DNA of 36,298 bases from the NCBI GenBank assembly GCA_012523075.1, contig JAAYJF010000016.1:1-36298 (forward strand), written 5' to 3'. Within the stretch, counting starts at the first letter, position 1. Every line of letters begins with the position of its first letter. The translations under genes and the position numbers were made by a program. The DNA is from Clostridiales bacterium. Its GTDB lineage: Bacteria > Bacillota > Clostridia > Ch29. Below are positions 1 through 6,867 of the stretch, in pieces. The notes beneath the pieces are model-generated. The model searched no databases and was not told the DNA's origin. It saw only the letters and a program-made list of their open reading frames with translations.

Positions 1-75
1 TCGGATTTTTCAGGCTGCGCTTCTTTGGAATGCCAGGGCAGGCTCCTTCCGACTTTGCCCTCTTAAATGACAGAG
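1..75. repeat. Truncated copy of the dispersed CATTCTGA/GAAGAATC repeat
   Basis: Read on the minus strand, the first bases resemble the GAAGGCGAAGCCTGAAGAATC units of the large repeat at 4797-5082, with a few substitutions. The copy runs into the window edge. I see no coding sequence between it and base 330. Confidence 0.5.
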
Positions 76-116
76 GTTGTATATAGATTTATATTAACAT
101 AAGTTATCACTTTAAA

Positions 117-177
117 GGCTATATACCCCGAAATTTCATAATTTCATCACAAATTGAGGGTTCCGGGTATATAAGCC
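117..177. other. Long imperfect hairpin
   Basis: GGCTATATACCCC on the left pairs with GGGTATATAAGCC on the right with small bulges, and AAATTT/AAATT inside can extend the stem. There is no T-tract directly after it. It may be a terminator of an upstream gene outside the window or a small repeat element. Confidence 0.5.
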
Positions 178-194
178 GCTGAGGTTTTAAAACG

Positions 195-246
195 CGGTTC
201 TTTATCTCTTTTTTTCAAAAAGGGACAAAGAACCGTCCCCTGTCCC
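195..246. repeat. REP-like palindrome, AAGAACCGTCCCC family
   Basis: CGGTTCTTT (195-203) and AAAGAACCG (227-235) are perfect inverted repeats around a T-run/A-run core. A second, overlapping inverted repeat GGGACA/TGTCCC spans 222-246. The AAGAACCGTCCCC core recurs at about 30180. It resembles short palindromes mobilised by RAYT transposases; one RAYT gene lies at 28016-28759, but with a different core sequence. Confidence 0.6.
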
Positions 247-257
247 TAAAATTGTTA

Positions 258-285
258 TTGACATATGCCCATAACGGGGTATAAT
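258..285 (+). promoter_or_regulatory. Sigma-A type promoter of the DUF5320 gene with flanking CATATGCC repeats
   Basis: TTGACA (258-263), 16 bp spacer and TATAAT (280-285) form a near-consensus promoter. CATATGCC occurs at 262-269, overlapping the -35 edge, and again at 300-307, just after the -10. They are direct repeats about 38 bp apart. The downstream copy (CATATGCCAATAATG) aligns with CAAATGCCATTTATC at the same place in the promoter at 6727. This layout fits a repressor site. Confidence 0.75.
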
Positions 286-330
286 ATAATTGTAATTAAC
301 ATATGCCAATAATGAAAGGAGGCTGTCAAA

Positions 331-639
331 ATGCCGAGAAGAAACGGAACCGGTCCGATGGGCTTTGGACCACTGACGGGAAGAGGCCTGGGATTTTGTA
401 ACGCGGCAAATGTATCAGGGCTTGGCCTGGGACTGGGTCTAGGCCTTGGGCTGGGACGCGGACGGGGCTTCGGAAGAAGGATGGCTTGTTACTTTGCCGG
501 GTACCCCGGTGGATATCCTGCCACTTATCCTGTCGATGCAAAAACGCAGAAGGAACTGCTTGAACAGCAAAAAGCGATTCTTGAAGACAGGCTTGATATG
601 ATAAGCAAGCAGTTGGACGGCCTTTCGGACAACGATTAG
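331..639 (+). CDS. DUF5320 family Gly-rich small protein
   Basis: This is a 102-aa protein of unknown function. The N-terminus MPRRNGTGPMGFGPLTGRG is the hallmark of DUF5320 proteins, which I know as common neighbours of NifX-fold, Mrp and DUF134 genes in anaerobes. Residues about 30-42 are a Leu-Gly dipeptide run followed by GRGRGFGRR, and residues about 68-95 form a charged probable coiled coil. The start is supported by GAAAGGAGG eight bases upstream and by the promoter at 258-285. The stop codon lies inside a strong hairpin (634-671). The Mrp ATPase downstream and the NifX operon at 6868 suggest a role with metal-cluster proteins, but the molecular role is unknown. Confidence 0.85.
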   Translation: MPRRNGTGPMGFGPLTGRGLGFCNAANVSGLGLGLGLGLGLGRGRGFGRRMACYFAGYPGGYPATYPVDAKTQKELLEQQKAILEDRLDMISKQLDGLSDND

Positions 640-671
640 TATAAGGGGGTCAAATCCCCCTTATACTAATC
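634..671 (+). terminator. Perfect 16-bp hairpin at the end of the DUF5320 gene
   Basis: GATTAGTATAAGGGGG and CCCCCTTATACTAATC are perfect inverted repeats with a six-base loop, beginning within the stop codon. No T-run follows, so it may act as a processing or stability hairpin rather than a full intrinsic terminator. Confidence 0.65.
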
Positions 672-758
672 AATGAGCGCTTGCGCGAATTGTTCGCCGA
701 AACGCGGGCGCTAAAGCGCCTACCGATTGCGTTTTGTGTGCATCGCGCCGCGAGCATG

Positions 759-858
759 TTATCAAATGCCCCTTCAGTGGGGGATTGAGCCCGCTACTGA
801 AGCAAAAATCGGTTTGTCTCCCGCCTGTAGAGGCAGGAGTCTTTAGGGCATTTGATAA
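759..858. other. 100-bp structured element closed by a 13-bp perfect inverted repeat
   Basis: TTATCAAATGCCC (759-771) and GGGCATTTGATAA (846-858) are perfect inverted repeats. Inside are CTTCAGT/ACTGAAG (772-778 and 796-802) and CTCCcGCCT/AGGCaGGAG (818-826 and 831-839), giving a three-way-junction-like fold. The element ends about 25 bp before the DUF134 start. It could be a leader RNA, a MITE derived from an IS200/IS605-type end, or an operator pair containing CAAATGCC. Confidence 0.6.
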
Positions 859-883
859 TGCCGATGGGGGAGGTGTATATAAA

Positions 884-1240
884 TTGCCCAGGCCCAGAAA
901 ACGGAGGAAGGTTTGCAGCTTGCCTCGAATCAGCCTTTTCGGACCGCTCAATTCACCATTCCGTGAAACTGAACCGATAATAATGACGGTGGACGAATAC
1001 GAGACCATCCGTCTTATTGACCGGGAAGGAATGACTCAGGAGGAATGTGCCGAAAGAATGAACGTGGCCCGAACAACCGTACAGCGCATCTATAACGATG
1101 CTAGAAAGAAGCTTTCCGAAGCCCTGGTGCATGGAAAGCTCCTTAGAATTGAAGGCGGTGATTACAAGCTGTGCGACCAGAATCCGCAGGTGTATGGATG
1201 TATAAGATGCCATAGGCACAGGCACGGTAGAAATTTTTAA
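884..1240 (+). CDS. DUF134 family DNA-binding protein (short form)
   Basis: The predicted 118-aa product starts at TTG 884 ([14 protein letters not shown]), which matches the usual DUF134 beginning and has GGGGGAGG about 10 bases upstream. The ORF-track start at 734 would translate the structured element at 759-858 and is rejected. A sigma-region-4-like helix-turn-helix is visible ([17 protein letters not shown], then ARKKLSEAL). The C-terminus holds only one CxxC-like group ([10 protein letters not shown]), so the full zinc ribbon seen in the second DUF134 protein (9815) is missing. It sits 27 bp upstream of the Mrp gene. DUF134 proteins are presumed transcription regulators. I infer control of this cluster, perhaps through the CATATGCC sites. 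Confidence 0.85.
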   Translation: MPRPRKRRKVCSLPRISLFGPLNSPFRETEPIIMTVDEYETIRLIDREGMTQEECAERMNVARTTVQRIYNDARKKLSEALVHGKLLRIEGGDYKLCDQNPQVYGCIRCHRHRHGRNF

Positions 1241-1267
1241 AACTTATACAACAAAAGGAGAATAATC

Positions 1268-2095
1268 ATGAGTGAAAATTGTAATCAGAACTGCAGCGCT
1301 TGCGGCGAAGAATGCAGTGACAGAAAAGAACAGCAGACGGATTTTTCTGCAAAACCCCACGAACAGAGCAACGTAAAAAAGGTAATTGGCGTTATAAGCG
1401 GTAAGGGCGGTGTGGGCAAATCCCTTGTGGCATCCCTACTGGCGGTGCTTATGAACCGCAGGGGCCACAGCACCGCAGTCTTTGACGCGGATATAACCGG
1501 GCCCTCCATTCCCAAGGCCTTTGGCATAAAGGATAAGGCAAGGTCCAACGAACAGGGCCTTTTGCCCATAAAAAGCGAAAAGGGTATTAGTATAATGTCC
1601 ATTAACCTGCTGCTTAAGGACGATACCGACCCTGTTATCTGGAGGGGACCCCTTATTGCGGGTACCGTAAAACAGTTCTGGACCGACGTTGTCTGGGGCG
1701 ATGTGGATTTTATGTTTATAGACATGCCGCCAGGAACCGGTGATGTGGCGCTTACGGTGTTCCAGTCGCTGCCGGTTGACGGAATAATAATAGTTACTTC
1801 GCCCCAGGAGCTTGTATCCATGATAGTATCCAAGGCGGTCAATATGGCAAGAAAGATGAATATTCCCATAATCGGAATAATTGAGAACATGTCCTACCTA
1901 AAATGCCCCGACTGCGGCAAAGAGATTAAGGTGTTCGGTGAAAGCCATATAGACCAGATTGCGGACAAATACGGGGTTCCGGTGCTTGGAAAGCTTCCCA
2001 TCCATCCGGACATTGCCTCCGCCTGTGACAAGGGCCTTATCGAAAACATTGAAGGCAAGTGGCTTGGCAAAACCGCGGAGATACTGGAAAAATAA
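1268..2095 (+). CDS. mrp: Mrp/NBP35-type P-loop ATPase, Fe-S cluster carrier
   Basis: This 275-aa cytosolic protein belongs to the Mrp/ApbC/NBP35 group, which binds a bridging Fe-S cluster and hands it to apo-proteins. The deviant Walker A motif GKGGVGKS is at about residues 45-52, the switch region IDMPPGTGD at about 151-159, and the cluster-binding CPDC at about 213-216. The N-terminus has four extra cysteines (CNQNCSACGEEC, residues 5-16), as in ferredoxin-like extensions of some anaerobe Mrp proteins. AAGGAG precedes the ATG, and a strong terminator follows at 2109. Together with DUF5320, DUF134 and the NifX-fold proteins at 6868 and 8968 it resembles the ORP-MRP system of sulfate reducers. 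The partner here is inferred. Confidence 0.93.
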   Translation: MSENCNQNCSACGEECSDRKEQQTDFSAKPHEQSNVKKVIGVISGKGGVGKSLVASLLAVLMNRRGHSTAVFDADITGPSIPKAFGIKDKARSNEQGLLPIKSEKGISIMSINLLLKDDTDPVIWRGPLIAGTVKQFWTDVVWGDVDFMFIDMPPGTGDVALTVFQSLPVDGIIIVTSPQELVSMIVSKAVNMARKMNIPIIGIIENMSYLKCPDCGKEIKVFGESHIDQIADKYGVPVLGKLPIHPDIASACDKGLIENIEGKWLGKTAEILEK

Positions 2096-2108
2096 CATAC
2101 CCCCAATA

Positions 2109-2145
2109 AAAGGCGGCCGGATAAAATCGGCCGCCTTTGGTTATT
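2109..2145 (+). terminator. Intrinsic terminator after mrp
   Basis: AAAGGCGGCCG (2109-2119) pairs perfectly with CGGCCGCCTTT (2128-2138) around an eight-base loop. A T-rich tail (TTGGTTATT) follows. It ends the plus-strand transcript and lies next to the end of the minus-strand remnant at 2144. Confidence 0.85.
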
Positions 2146-2323
2146 ATCCCCTGTTTGCAGTGTAGATTTGTATCGCATCCCGGAAAAACTCTGTTATACC
2201 CGGTTGCCCCTGGTCGTAGTAAGCCCCAAACCTCTCGTCGCCCACATACATCTGTGCCAGCCCGGCATGGGCTTCGCTGTCGTAGCTGTCCCAGCACATG
2301 GGTAATATTTGTCTGTTGGAGGA
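2144..2323 (-). pseudogene. C-terminal remnant of a TipAS-domain (MerR/TipAL-type) regulator
   Basis: An ORF too short for the track reads ...SYDSEAHAGLAQMYVGDERFGAYYDQ then GQPGITEFFRDAIQIY before TAA TAA. This matches the conserved end of the TipAS effector-binding domain (MYVADERF..YYD...PG...F..DAI..Y), which senses thiopeptides and other ligands in MerR-family TipAL regulators. The DNA-binding domain and most of TipAS are absent, and an in-frame TAA lies just upstream. The remnant ends at the mrp terminator and is followed by the plus-strand azlC. I read it as a decayed gene. The assignment rests on motif memory, not a search. Confidence 0.7.
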
Positions 2324-2415
2324 TTAAGTACCGGTGTGTAGAATGTTATAGGGAAGAATACCAGTCGTCCGCAAAACTGCAGCCGGACCTAAATCGTATT
2401 AAGGAGATGTAGCCG

Positions 2416-3144
2416 TTGATACACAACAATTTGCCCGTAGGACTACCAAAACCCCAACCCGATGTATGGAAGGAAGCAGTAAAGGACTGCCTGCCCATTA
2501 CCACCGGTATAATCCCCTTCGGGCTTACCTGTGGAATAATGGGCCGGAGCGCAGGCTTTTCAACCTTTGAAATAACATTTATGTCCATGATTGTCTTTGC
2601 CGGGGCTTCACAGTTTATGGCCATTGCGATGATTGGCTCGGGTATAACCAGCTGGTGGACGGTGGTATTTACCACCTTTATGGTGAACCTAAGGCACCTG
2701 CTCATGGGCGCGTACCTTTCGCCCTACCTGCTGAAGCTTTCCAGACCCCTTCAGTACCTGCTTGCCTTCGGAATAGTGGACGAAAGCTATGCTTTGACGG
2801 TAAGTAGAATAGAAAGAAAGGGCTATGACCCATACTATCAGCTGGGTATATTCATAGTCCTTTATATAGTATGGAACCTTTCCACCTTCCTGGGGGCGTA
2901 CTTTTACAATGTCATACCCAACCCGCTGGAATGGGGTATCGATTTCGCACTGCCGGCAACCTTCCTGGTGCTTCTTATTCCCCGCCTGGGGAACAGGACC
3001 TCAGTAATCGTTTGCCTGGTCTCAGCGCTGTGTGCGGTGTTGGGGGCTTTGTACCTTCCCGGCAAGTGGTATATAATACTGGCTGCAACTGCCGCAGCCA
3101 TAGCCGGAGGTCTAATGGAAGGGGGCACCAAGCATGAATCTTAA
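2416..3144 (+). CDS. azlC: AzlC family branched-chain amino acid exporter, large subunit
   Basis: This 242-aa membrane protein has several hydrophobic segments. It carries AzlC features: the N-terminal motif ITTGIIPFGLTCGIMGRSAGFS, FAGASQFMAIAMIG, and RHLLMGAYLSPYL followed by DESYAL. AzlC works with the small AzlD subunit in export of branched-chain amino acids and their analogues. The start is TTG with AAGGAG about ten bases upstream; an ATG at 2466 would remove only the hydrophilic N-terminus. Its last 11 bp overlap azlD, as in most azlCD operons. The 100 bp upstream show no clear T-box or other leader. Confidence 0.92.
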   Translation: MIHNNLPVGLPKPQPDVWKEAVKDCLPITTGIIPFGLTCGIMGRSAGFSTFEITFMSMIVFAGASQFMAIAMIGSGITSWWTVVFTTFMVNLRHLLMGAYLSPYLLKLSRPLQYLLAFGIVDESYALTVSRIERKGYDPYYQLGIFIVLYIVWNLSTFLGAYFYNVIPNPLEWGIDFALPATFLVLLIPRLGNRTSVIVCLVSALCAVLGALYLPGKWYIILAATAAAIAGGLMEGGTKHES

Positions 3145-3460
3145 ACTGATTTCAATTGTACTGGGCATGGCTGTCGCCACCTATATTACCCGCATAGGTT
3201 CCCAAGTCCTATTCGCCAGTGCAGGGATGCCGGAATGGATGGAGAGGTGGTTAAAGCACGTGCCGACGGCGTTTCTTACAGCCCTTATAGTACCGGCACT
3301 TTTGCTACCCGACGGACACCTCGACTTATCCCTTGGCAACAGCTATCTTTTGGCCGGGGTTGTGGCGGCCTTTACCGCCTATAAGACAAGGAATGTGCTG
3401 ACGACAATTCTTGTTGGGATGGCGGTGATAATTATATTAAACAGATTTTTGCCTTTCTAA
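3134..3460 (+). CDS. azlD: AzlD family branched-chain amino acid exporter, small subunit
   Basis: This 108-aa protein has about four membrane segments. The AzlD pattern is clear: an N-terminal TYITRIGSQVLF segment, a central KHVPTAFLTALIVPALLLPDG, and the late motif AAFTAYKTRNVLTTILVGM. It is the partner of AzlC in amino-acid export. The start codon lies inside the end of azlC (11-bp overlap), which implies translational coupling. The stop overlaps by four bases the stop of the convergent ccdA gene, so no separate terminator can be placed between them. Confidence 0.92.
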   Translation: MNLKLISIVLGMAVATYITRIGSQVLFASAGMPEWMERWLKHVPTAFLTALIVPALLLPDGHLDLSLGNSYLLAGVVAAFTAYKTRNVLTTILVGMAVIIILNRFLPF

Positions 3461-4149
3461 AAGCCTAAGTAAAACATATAGAAAGAAAGAAGCAGGATGG
3501 CGCCGCCCATGGCTATCTTGAATACCTGGCCCAGCCTGCCCAGCCGCGGGGAAGAAGCAAGCCCGTTTGCAAGGCCTACCGACGTGCCCGCCATAAGCAG
3601 CAGCACACTGTGCCCTATCGAGTAGAGCAGCAGAAGCAGCACGCCCCACAGAAGGCTTCCCCTTTGCGCAACTATTGCCAGTAGTACAACCAGCACCGGT
3701 GTCGCACAGGGGGATGCAAAGAACCCGCCCAGCATCCCCAGAGCAGCTGCTCCTATATAGCCCTGGCGGGGGCTTTTGCCCATCACCTTCGGCTGCGGTA
3801 TTATGTTTATCATGTCCCACATCTGAAGTGCCATTAGTGCCATAAGAGTCCCCAGCAGTATATACCACCACTGCCCCGTACCCCGCAGCAATTTGCCAAA
3901 CAGCGACGCCAGCGTCCCCAGCACCGTGAAAGTTATCGCCATGCCACCGCAAAATGCCAAAGAATATCTGAAAGCCCGCTTTGTGTCCCCGCCGGCATAA
4001 CCGCCCACATACCCTATTACGAGGGGTATGCTTGACAGTGAGCAGGGAGTAAAGGCGGTAAGTAACCCCGCGGCAAGCGCCAACAAAGGGGTAATCCATA
4101 GACTATCGGTAATAAGTTCTGCTAAAATACTCAGCCACCTGTCAATCAT
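3457..4149 (-). CDS. ccdA: CcdA/DsbD-type membrane thiol-electron transporter
   Basis: This 230-aa protein has six predicted membrane helices. The paired membrane cysteines of the CcdA family appear in TAFTPCSLSSIPLVIGYVGG (C36) and GGFFASPCATPVLVVLLA (C148). CcdA carries electrons from cytoplasmic thioredoxin across the membrane to outward-facing thioredoxin-like proteins. Its ATG overlaps the stop of the thioredoxin-like gene by four bases (ATGA), so the two are one operon. No cytochrome c genes are in the window, so the substrate is more likely an extracytoplasmic disulfide or a peroxide/sulfoxide reductase than haem maturation. That last point is inference. Confidence 0.9.
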   Translation of the reverse strand: MIDRWLSILAELITDSLWITPLLALAAGLLTAFTPCSLSSIPLVIGYVGGYAGGDTKRAFRYSLAFCGGMAITFTVLGTLASLFGKLLRGTGQWWYILLGTLMALMALQMWDMINIIPQPKVMGKSPRQGYIGAAALGMLGGFFASPCATPVLVVLLAIVAQRGSLLWGVLLLLLYSIGHSVLLLMAGTSVGLANGLASSPRLGRLGQVFKIAMGGAILLLSFYMFYLGF

Positions 4150-4691
4150 TCCACACCAATCTCCTCGAGTATCCTTACTATTTCCTCCTCCGGCAAAAAT
4201 CCCTCGTGGTAGACATAGGGCTGGCCCTTGCTATCAAAGAAAAACTGTGTCGGAACAACCCTTATTCCGAACTCCCCGGCGGCCTGAAGATTCTTCTGAA
4301 CGTCTACAAATTTTATGACCGCCCTGCCCCGGTAGTCTTTGTTAACCTTTTCAAGGATAGGCTCCATCTCACGGCACGGGGCACAGTAGTCCGCCCCAAA
4401 ATCAATCATAACCGGCAGGCCGTAGGATAAAATCTGCTCCAGGTCAAAGTCTTCGGTAGCATCCAACGCAAACTCCGAAAGCTCCTCCTCCCCGGTAGCG
4501 CTGCCGAGCGGCAGGTTTTTATAGGCCCATATCCCGAATATTACTGCCACCACAAGGATGGGAACTATTATTTTTGCTATTGGTCTCCTTGGTTTTTCAA
4601 AGCCTTGCTCATCCTTTGTGCGGTAACCTGTATCTCCCCCGGCATTGCTACCTTGGTTTTCCGCTTTCTGGTTTATACTATCCTCATTCAC
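4146..4691 (-). CDS. Membrane-anchored thioredoxin-fold protein
   Basis: This 181-aa protein has a hydrophilic N-terminal tail of about 38 residues, one membrane helix at about 39-57 (IAKIIVPILVVAVIFGIWAY), then an outward-facing thioredoxin domain. The active-site motif is CAPC at 103-106 inside MIDFGADYCAPCREMEPIL, and the cis-proline loop is RVVPTQFFFD. It is the likely thiol partner that receives electrons from the downstream CcdA, with which it shares a four-base overlap. The cytoplasmic tail is longer than usual, and an alternative start inside it is possible. The absence of a TlpA-type insertion and of heme-lyase neighbours argues against a dedicated cytochrome c role. Confidence 0.88.
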   Translation of the reverse strand: MNEDSINQKAENQGSNAGGDTGYRTKDEQGFEKPRRPIAKIIVPILVVAVIFGIWAYKNLPLGSATGEEELSEFALDATEDFDLEQILSYGLPVMIDFGADYCAPCREMEPILEKVNKDYRGRAVIKFVDVQKNLQAAGEFGIRVVPTQFFFDSKGQPYVYHEGFLPEEEIVRILEEIGVE

Positions 4692-5246
4692 TGTTATAGC
4701 CCCCTTTGTTGTCTACTAACACCTTTGATTTACAGCCACCTTCGATTTAACAGCTACTAATATATACAGCACACTAATAGTATTACATTCCTTACCTGTC
4801 ATCCCGAAGAAGCGAAGCCCTAAGAATTCAACTCTGCCGCTTAAAAGGGCGTTCTTATCTGTCATTCTGAGGACGAAGTCCGAAGAATCCGGCTTTGCCG
4901 CTTAAGAACGTAGTGAAGAATCCGACTTTGTCGTTCTGAAGGCGAAGCCTGAAGAATCTTATTGCAATCAGGCATAGAATCCTTCGTTTCACTCAGGATG
5001 ACAGTCGTTATGCAGGGTCCTTTGCTATCGCAAGATCCTTCGCTAGCGCTCGGCATGACAACCGCTTAGCTCAGCATGACACACTAGATGTATAAAGTTC
5101 TAAATACGTTATATATAGATTTATACCCACCAACCATTTATTAAACACCAGGGACCACAAATACAGACCTTTATCTTTATTGCGTCGCGGGTATTTTTTC
5201 ATTATACCATTGTCAATGATACCTTTGCACCGGTGATTCATGGTAT
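4692..5246. repeat. Repeat-rich intergenic region with CATTCTGA/GAAGAATC units
   Basis: There is no convincing gene here. From 4797 to 5082 the sequence is a mosaic of units such as TGTCATTCTGAGGACGAAGTC, GAAGAATC and the reverse form GATCCTTCGCTAGCGCTCGGC. A second copy at 13728-13860 shares the middle TTGCAATCAGGCAT and the flanks (ATTACATTCCTT at the left, TAAATRCG plus TATATATA at the right). The flanks are roughly inverted with respect to each other, as in a MITE. The small ORF at 4862-5056 is repeat-derived and is not a gene. The trx operon promoter is probably at about 4700-4790 but is not distinct. Confidence 0.75.
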
Positions 5247-5281
5247 AAAAAACCGGCACCCCCTAACCGTGCCGGTTTTTT
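5247..5281. terminator. Bidirectional terminator after the CofE-like gene
   Basis: AAAAAACCGGCAC and GTGCCGGTTTTTT are inverted repeats around a nine-base loop, with A and T runs that allow use in either direction. Genes on both sides are on the minus strand, so its main role is to end the 5311-6498 transcript. Confidence 0.88.
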
Positions 5282-5310
5282 CCATGTATGTTTGATATGG
5301 CTAAAACGTT

Positions 5311-6498
5311 CTATTCTTTAGAGAAATCATCAAAGTAACCCTGCACAAGGACTATAGGTGTCCCCTTATCGCCGCTGCCGCTGGTTAAATCGCACAGGCT
5401 ACCCAAAAGGTCGGGCAGCTGTCTAGGTGTTGTTCCTATGGCCTCGTCACTACCCAACGGGTCTTTGCCTTTTTGCTTTATCCTTTCCTTGATCGCTTCC
5501 TCCTTTTCTCTGCCCCTTAACCCCTCAAGGTCGTTATCGGCTATGAACTTTATTTTTATTTCATTGGGGGTGCCCCTAAGCCCGTCGGTGTATCCCGGGG
5601 ATACCACCGGGTCGGCAAGCTCCCATATTCCACATTGGGGATCCTTGAAGGCTCCATCGCCGTATATCAACACCTCAACATGCTTTCCGGTCCTCTCCAG
5701 CATGGCCTGCTGAATCTTATTCACCACCGTTTTGCCGTCCCGCGGGAACAGTTTAACGCTGGTCTCGGTGGCCTTATTTGAGCCCAGCAACCCGAATTCA
5801 GGATTGTAACCGCTTCCGTTTACCGGTTTTGTCAGCAAATCGTCAAGCCCGTACACCTTTTCCGCCCCCGCCGCCTTTAGTATCCTCTTGGTCCTATGCC
5901 TTGCATGGACATCGGCGGTAAGTATTTCTCCTGTATAGCTCAGGGCTACCGTGGGATTGTTGGCCAGTATTATCTCAATGTTTCCGTTCTGGGCTAATCC
6001 TTTATAGTGTCTGACATAGTCAATACCAGTAAAGGGATGGGGTACGTTGTCCCCGAAAAGTTGCCTGTATTTTTCCTCGGTAAGCACATCAATATAGGGG
6101 TTTATACCGGTCTCGCTCATCCTTTCTATTTCCATAAGCGGATTTCCCATTTCATCGGAGGGATATTTCAAGAACAGGTGAACCTTTTTAACACTCATGG
6201 CTACCGCCTTGAGTATCATGGAAAACCTGTTTCTGCTTAGTATCGGAAAAAGAACCGCTATTTCCCCTGTATATTTTTCCTTTACAGCGGAGGCTATATC
6301 CTCCAGCGATACATAGTTGCCCTGGGCCCTGGCCACAAAGGATTCGGTTATGCCAATCACGTCTCTGTCCATTAAGTCGAACTTCTCGGAAGCCATGGAG
6401 GCGGTTACCGAATGAACCACTATCTCAACCAGGTCATCCCCTTCATTTATAATAGGAGCCCTGATACCCCTGACAGTCGTACCTACAGTTCTTGTCAT
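5311..6498 (-). CDS. Coenzyme F420-0:L-glutamate ligase family protein (CofE-like, orphan)
   Basis: This 395-aa protein resembles the CofE fold (F420_ligase family), with the N-terminal VGTTVRGIRAPIINEGDDLVEIV and the DRDVIGITESFVARAQGNYV segment. The region GLLGSNKATE and the run ending DGAFKDPQCGIWELADPV look like conserved loops. Proteins of this length are common in Clostridia that lack the other F420 genes, and no cofC, cofD or fbiD homologue is present here. Its true amide-ligase substrate is therefore uncertain. GAGGGAGG sits seven bases before the ATG, and the gene is monocistronic with its own terminator. The family call is firm; the F420 function is doubtful. Confidence 0.82.
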   Translation of the reverse strand: MTRTVGTTVRGIRAPIINEGDDLVEIVVHSVTASMASEKFDLMDRDVIGITESFVARAQGNYVSLEDIASAVKEKYTGEIAVLFPILSRNRFSMILKAVAMSVKKVHLFLKYPSDEMGNPLMEIERMSETGINPYIDVLTEEKYRQLFGDNVPHPFTGIDYVRHYKGLAQNGNIEIILANNPTVALSYTGEILTADVHARHRTKRILKAAGAEKVYGLDDLLTKPVNGSGYNPEFGLLGSNKATETSVKLFPRDGKTVVNKIQQAMLERTGKHVEVLIYGDGAFKDPQCGIWELADPVVSPGYTDGLRGTPNEIKIKFIADNDLEGLRGREKEEAIKERIKQKGKDPLGSDEAIGTTPRQLPDLLGSLCDLTSGSGDKGTPIVLVQGYFDDFSKE

Positions 6499-6726
6499 AT
6501 TTTAACCTCCCTCTGAAGAAAACCCCTGTTCTTTGACAATTTTAGCTCAATACTTCACCAGTAAATAGTATACCAATAATTATCACATTTTCATAATAAT
6601 AATTTGCCCCTGTTGGCGCAACTTAACCCCCTACCTTGCGCATCGGTGCGAACAGACCCCTTCGGCTACCCTTTAAAGCTGTTCCGGAGTGCAAAGTCAG
6701 GAACCCAGAATATGAATAAATAGCAT
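6499..6726. other. Intergenic spacer between divergent transcripts
   Basis: The region holds the upstream sequences of the minus-strand CofE-like gene (a TATACT-like -10 near 6567, with no clear -35). The GC-richer stretch at 6605-6710 shows no ORF or strong hairpin. I recognise nothing else in it. Confidence 0.4.
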
Positions 6727-6771
6727 TTGACAAAAACATAATATGTATATAATATATAATTGGCAAATGCC
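6727..6771 (+). promoter_or_regulatory. Promoter of the NifX/ATPase operon with CAAATGCC operator-like site
   Basis: TTGACA (6727-6732) and TATAAT (6748-6753) are spaced by 15 bp; a second TATAAT lies at 6755-6760. GGCAAATGCC (6762-6771) is a palindrome directly downstream, and GCATTTG (6723-6729) is its inverted partner at the -35. The site CAAATGCCATTTATC aligns with CATATGCCAATAATG of the promoter at 258. An ~85-bp leader with a possible decayed short ORF follows. Confidence 0.7.
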
Positions 6772-6867
6772 ATTTATCTAGGGAGGTGTTAGATTAAACG
6801 ATAGACGTATTAATGAAAAGATAATACATTCAGTGAATGAAAAACAAGAAAAATGGAGGGATATTTC

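Noticed and set aside
734-883. N-terminal extension of the DUF134 ORF from ATG 734
   Set aside because: It covers the hairpin element at 759-858, has no ribosome site, and DUF134 proteins begin at the PRPRK motif that starts at TTG 884.
2300-2415. T-box or other leader before azlC
   Set aside because: No T-box core sequence or terminator/antiterminator pair could be found.
4862-5056. 64-aa minus-strand ORF
   Set aside because: It is translated from repeat units and has no ribosome site.
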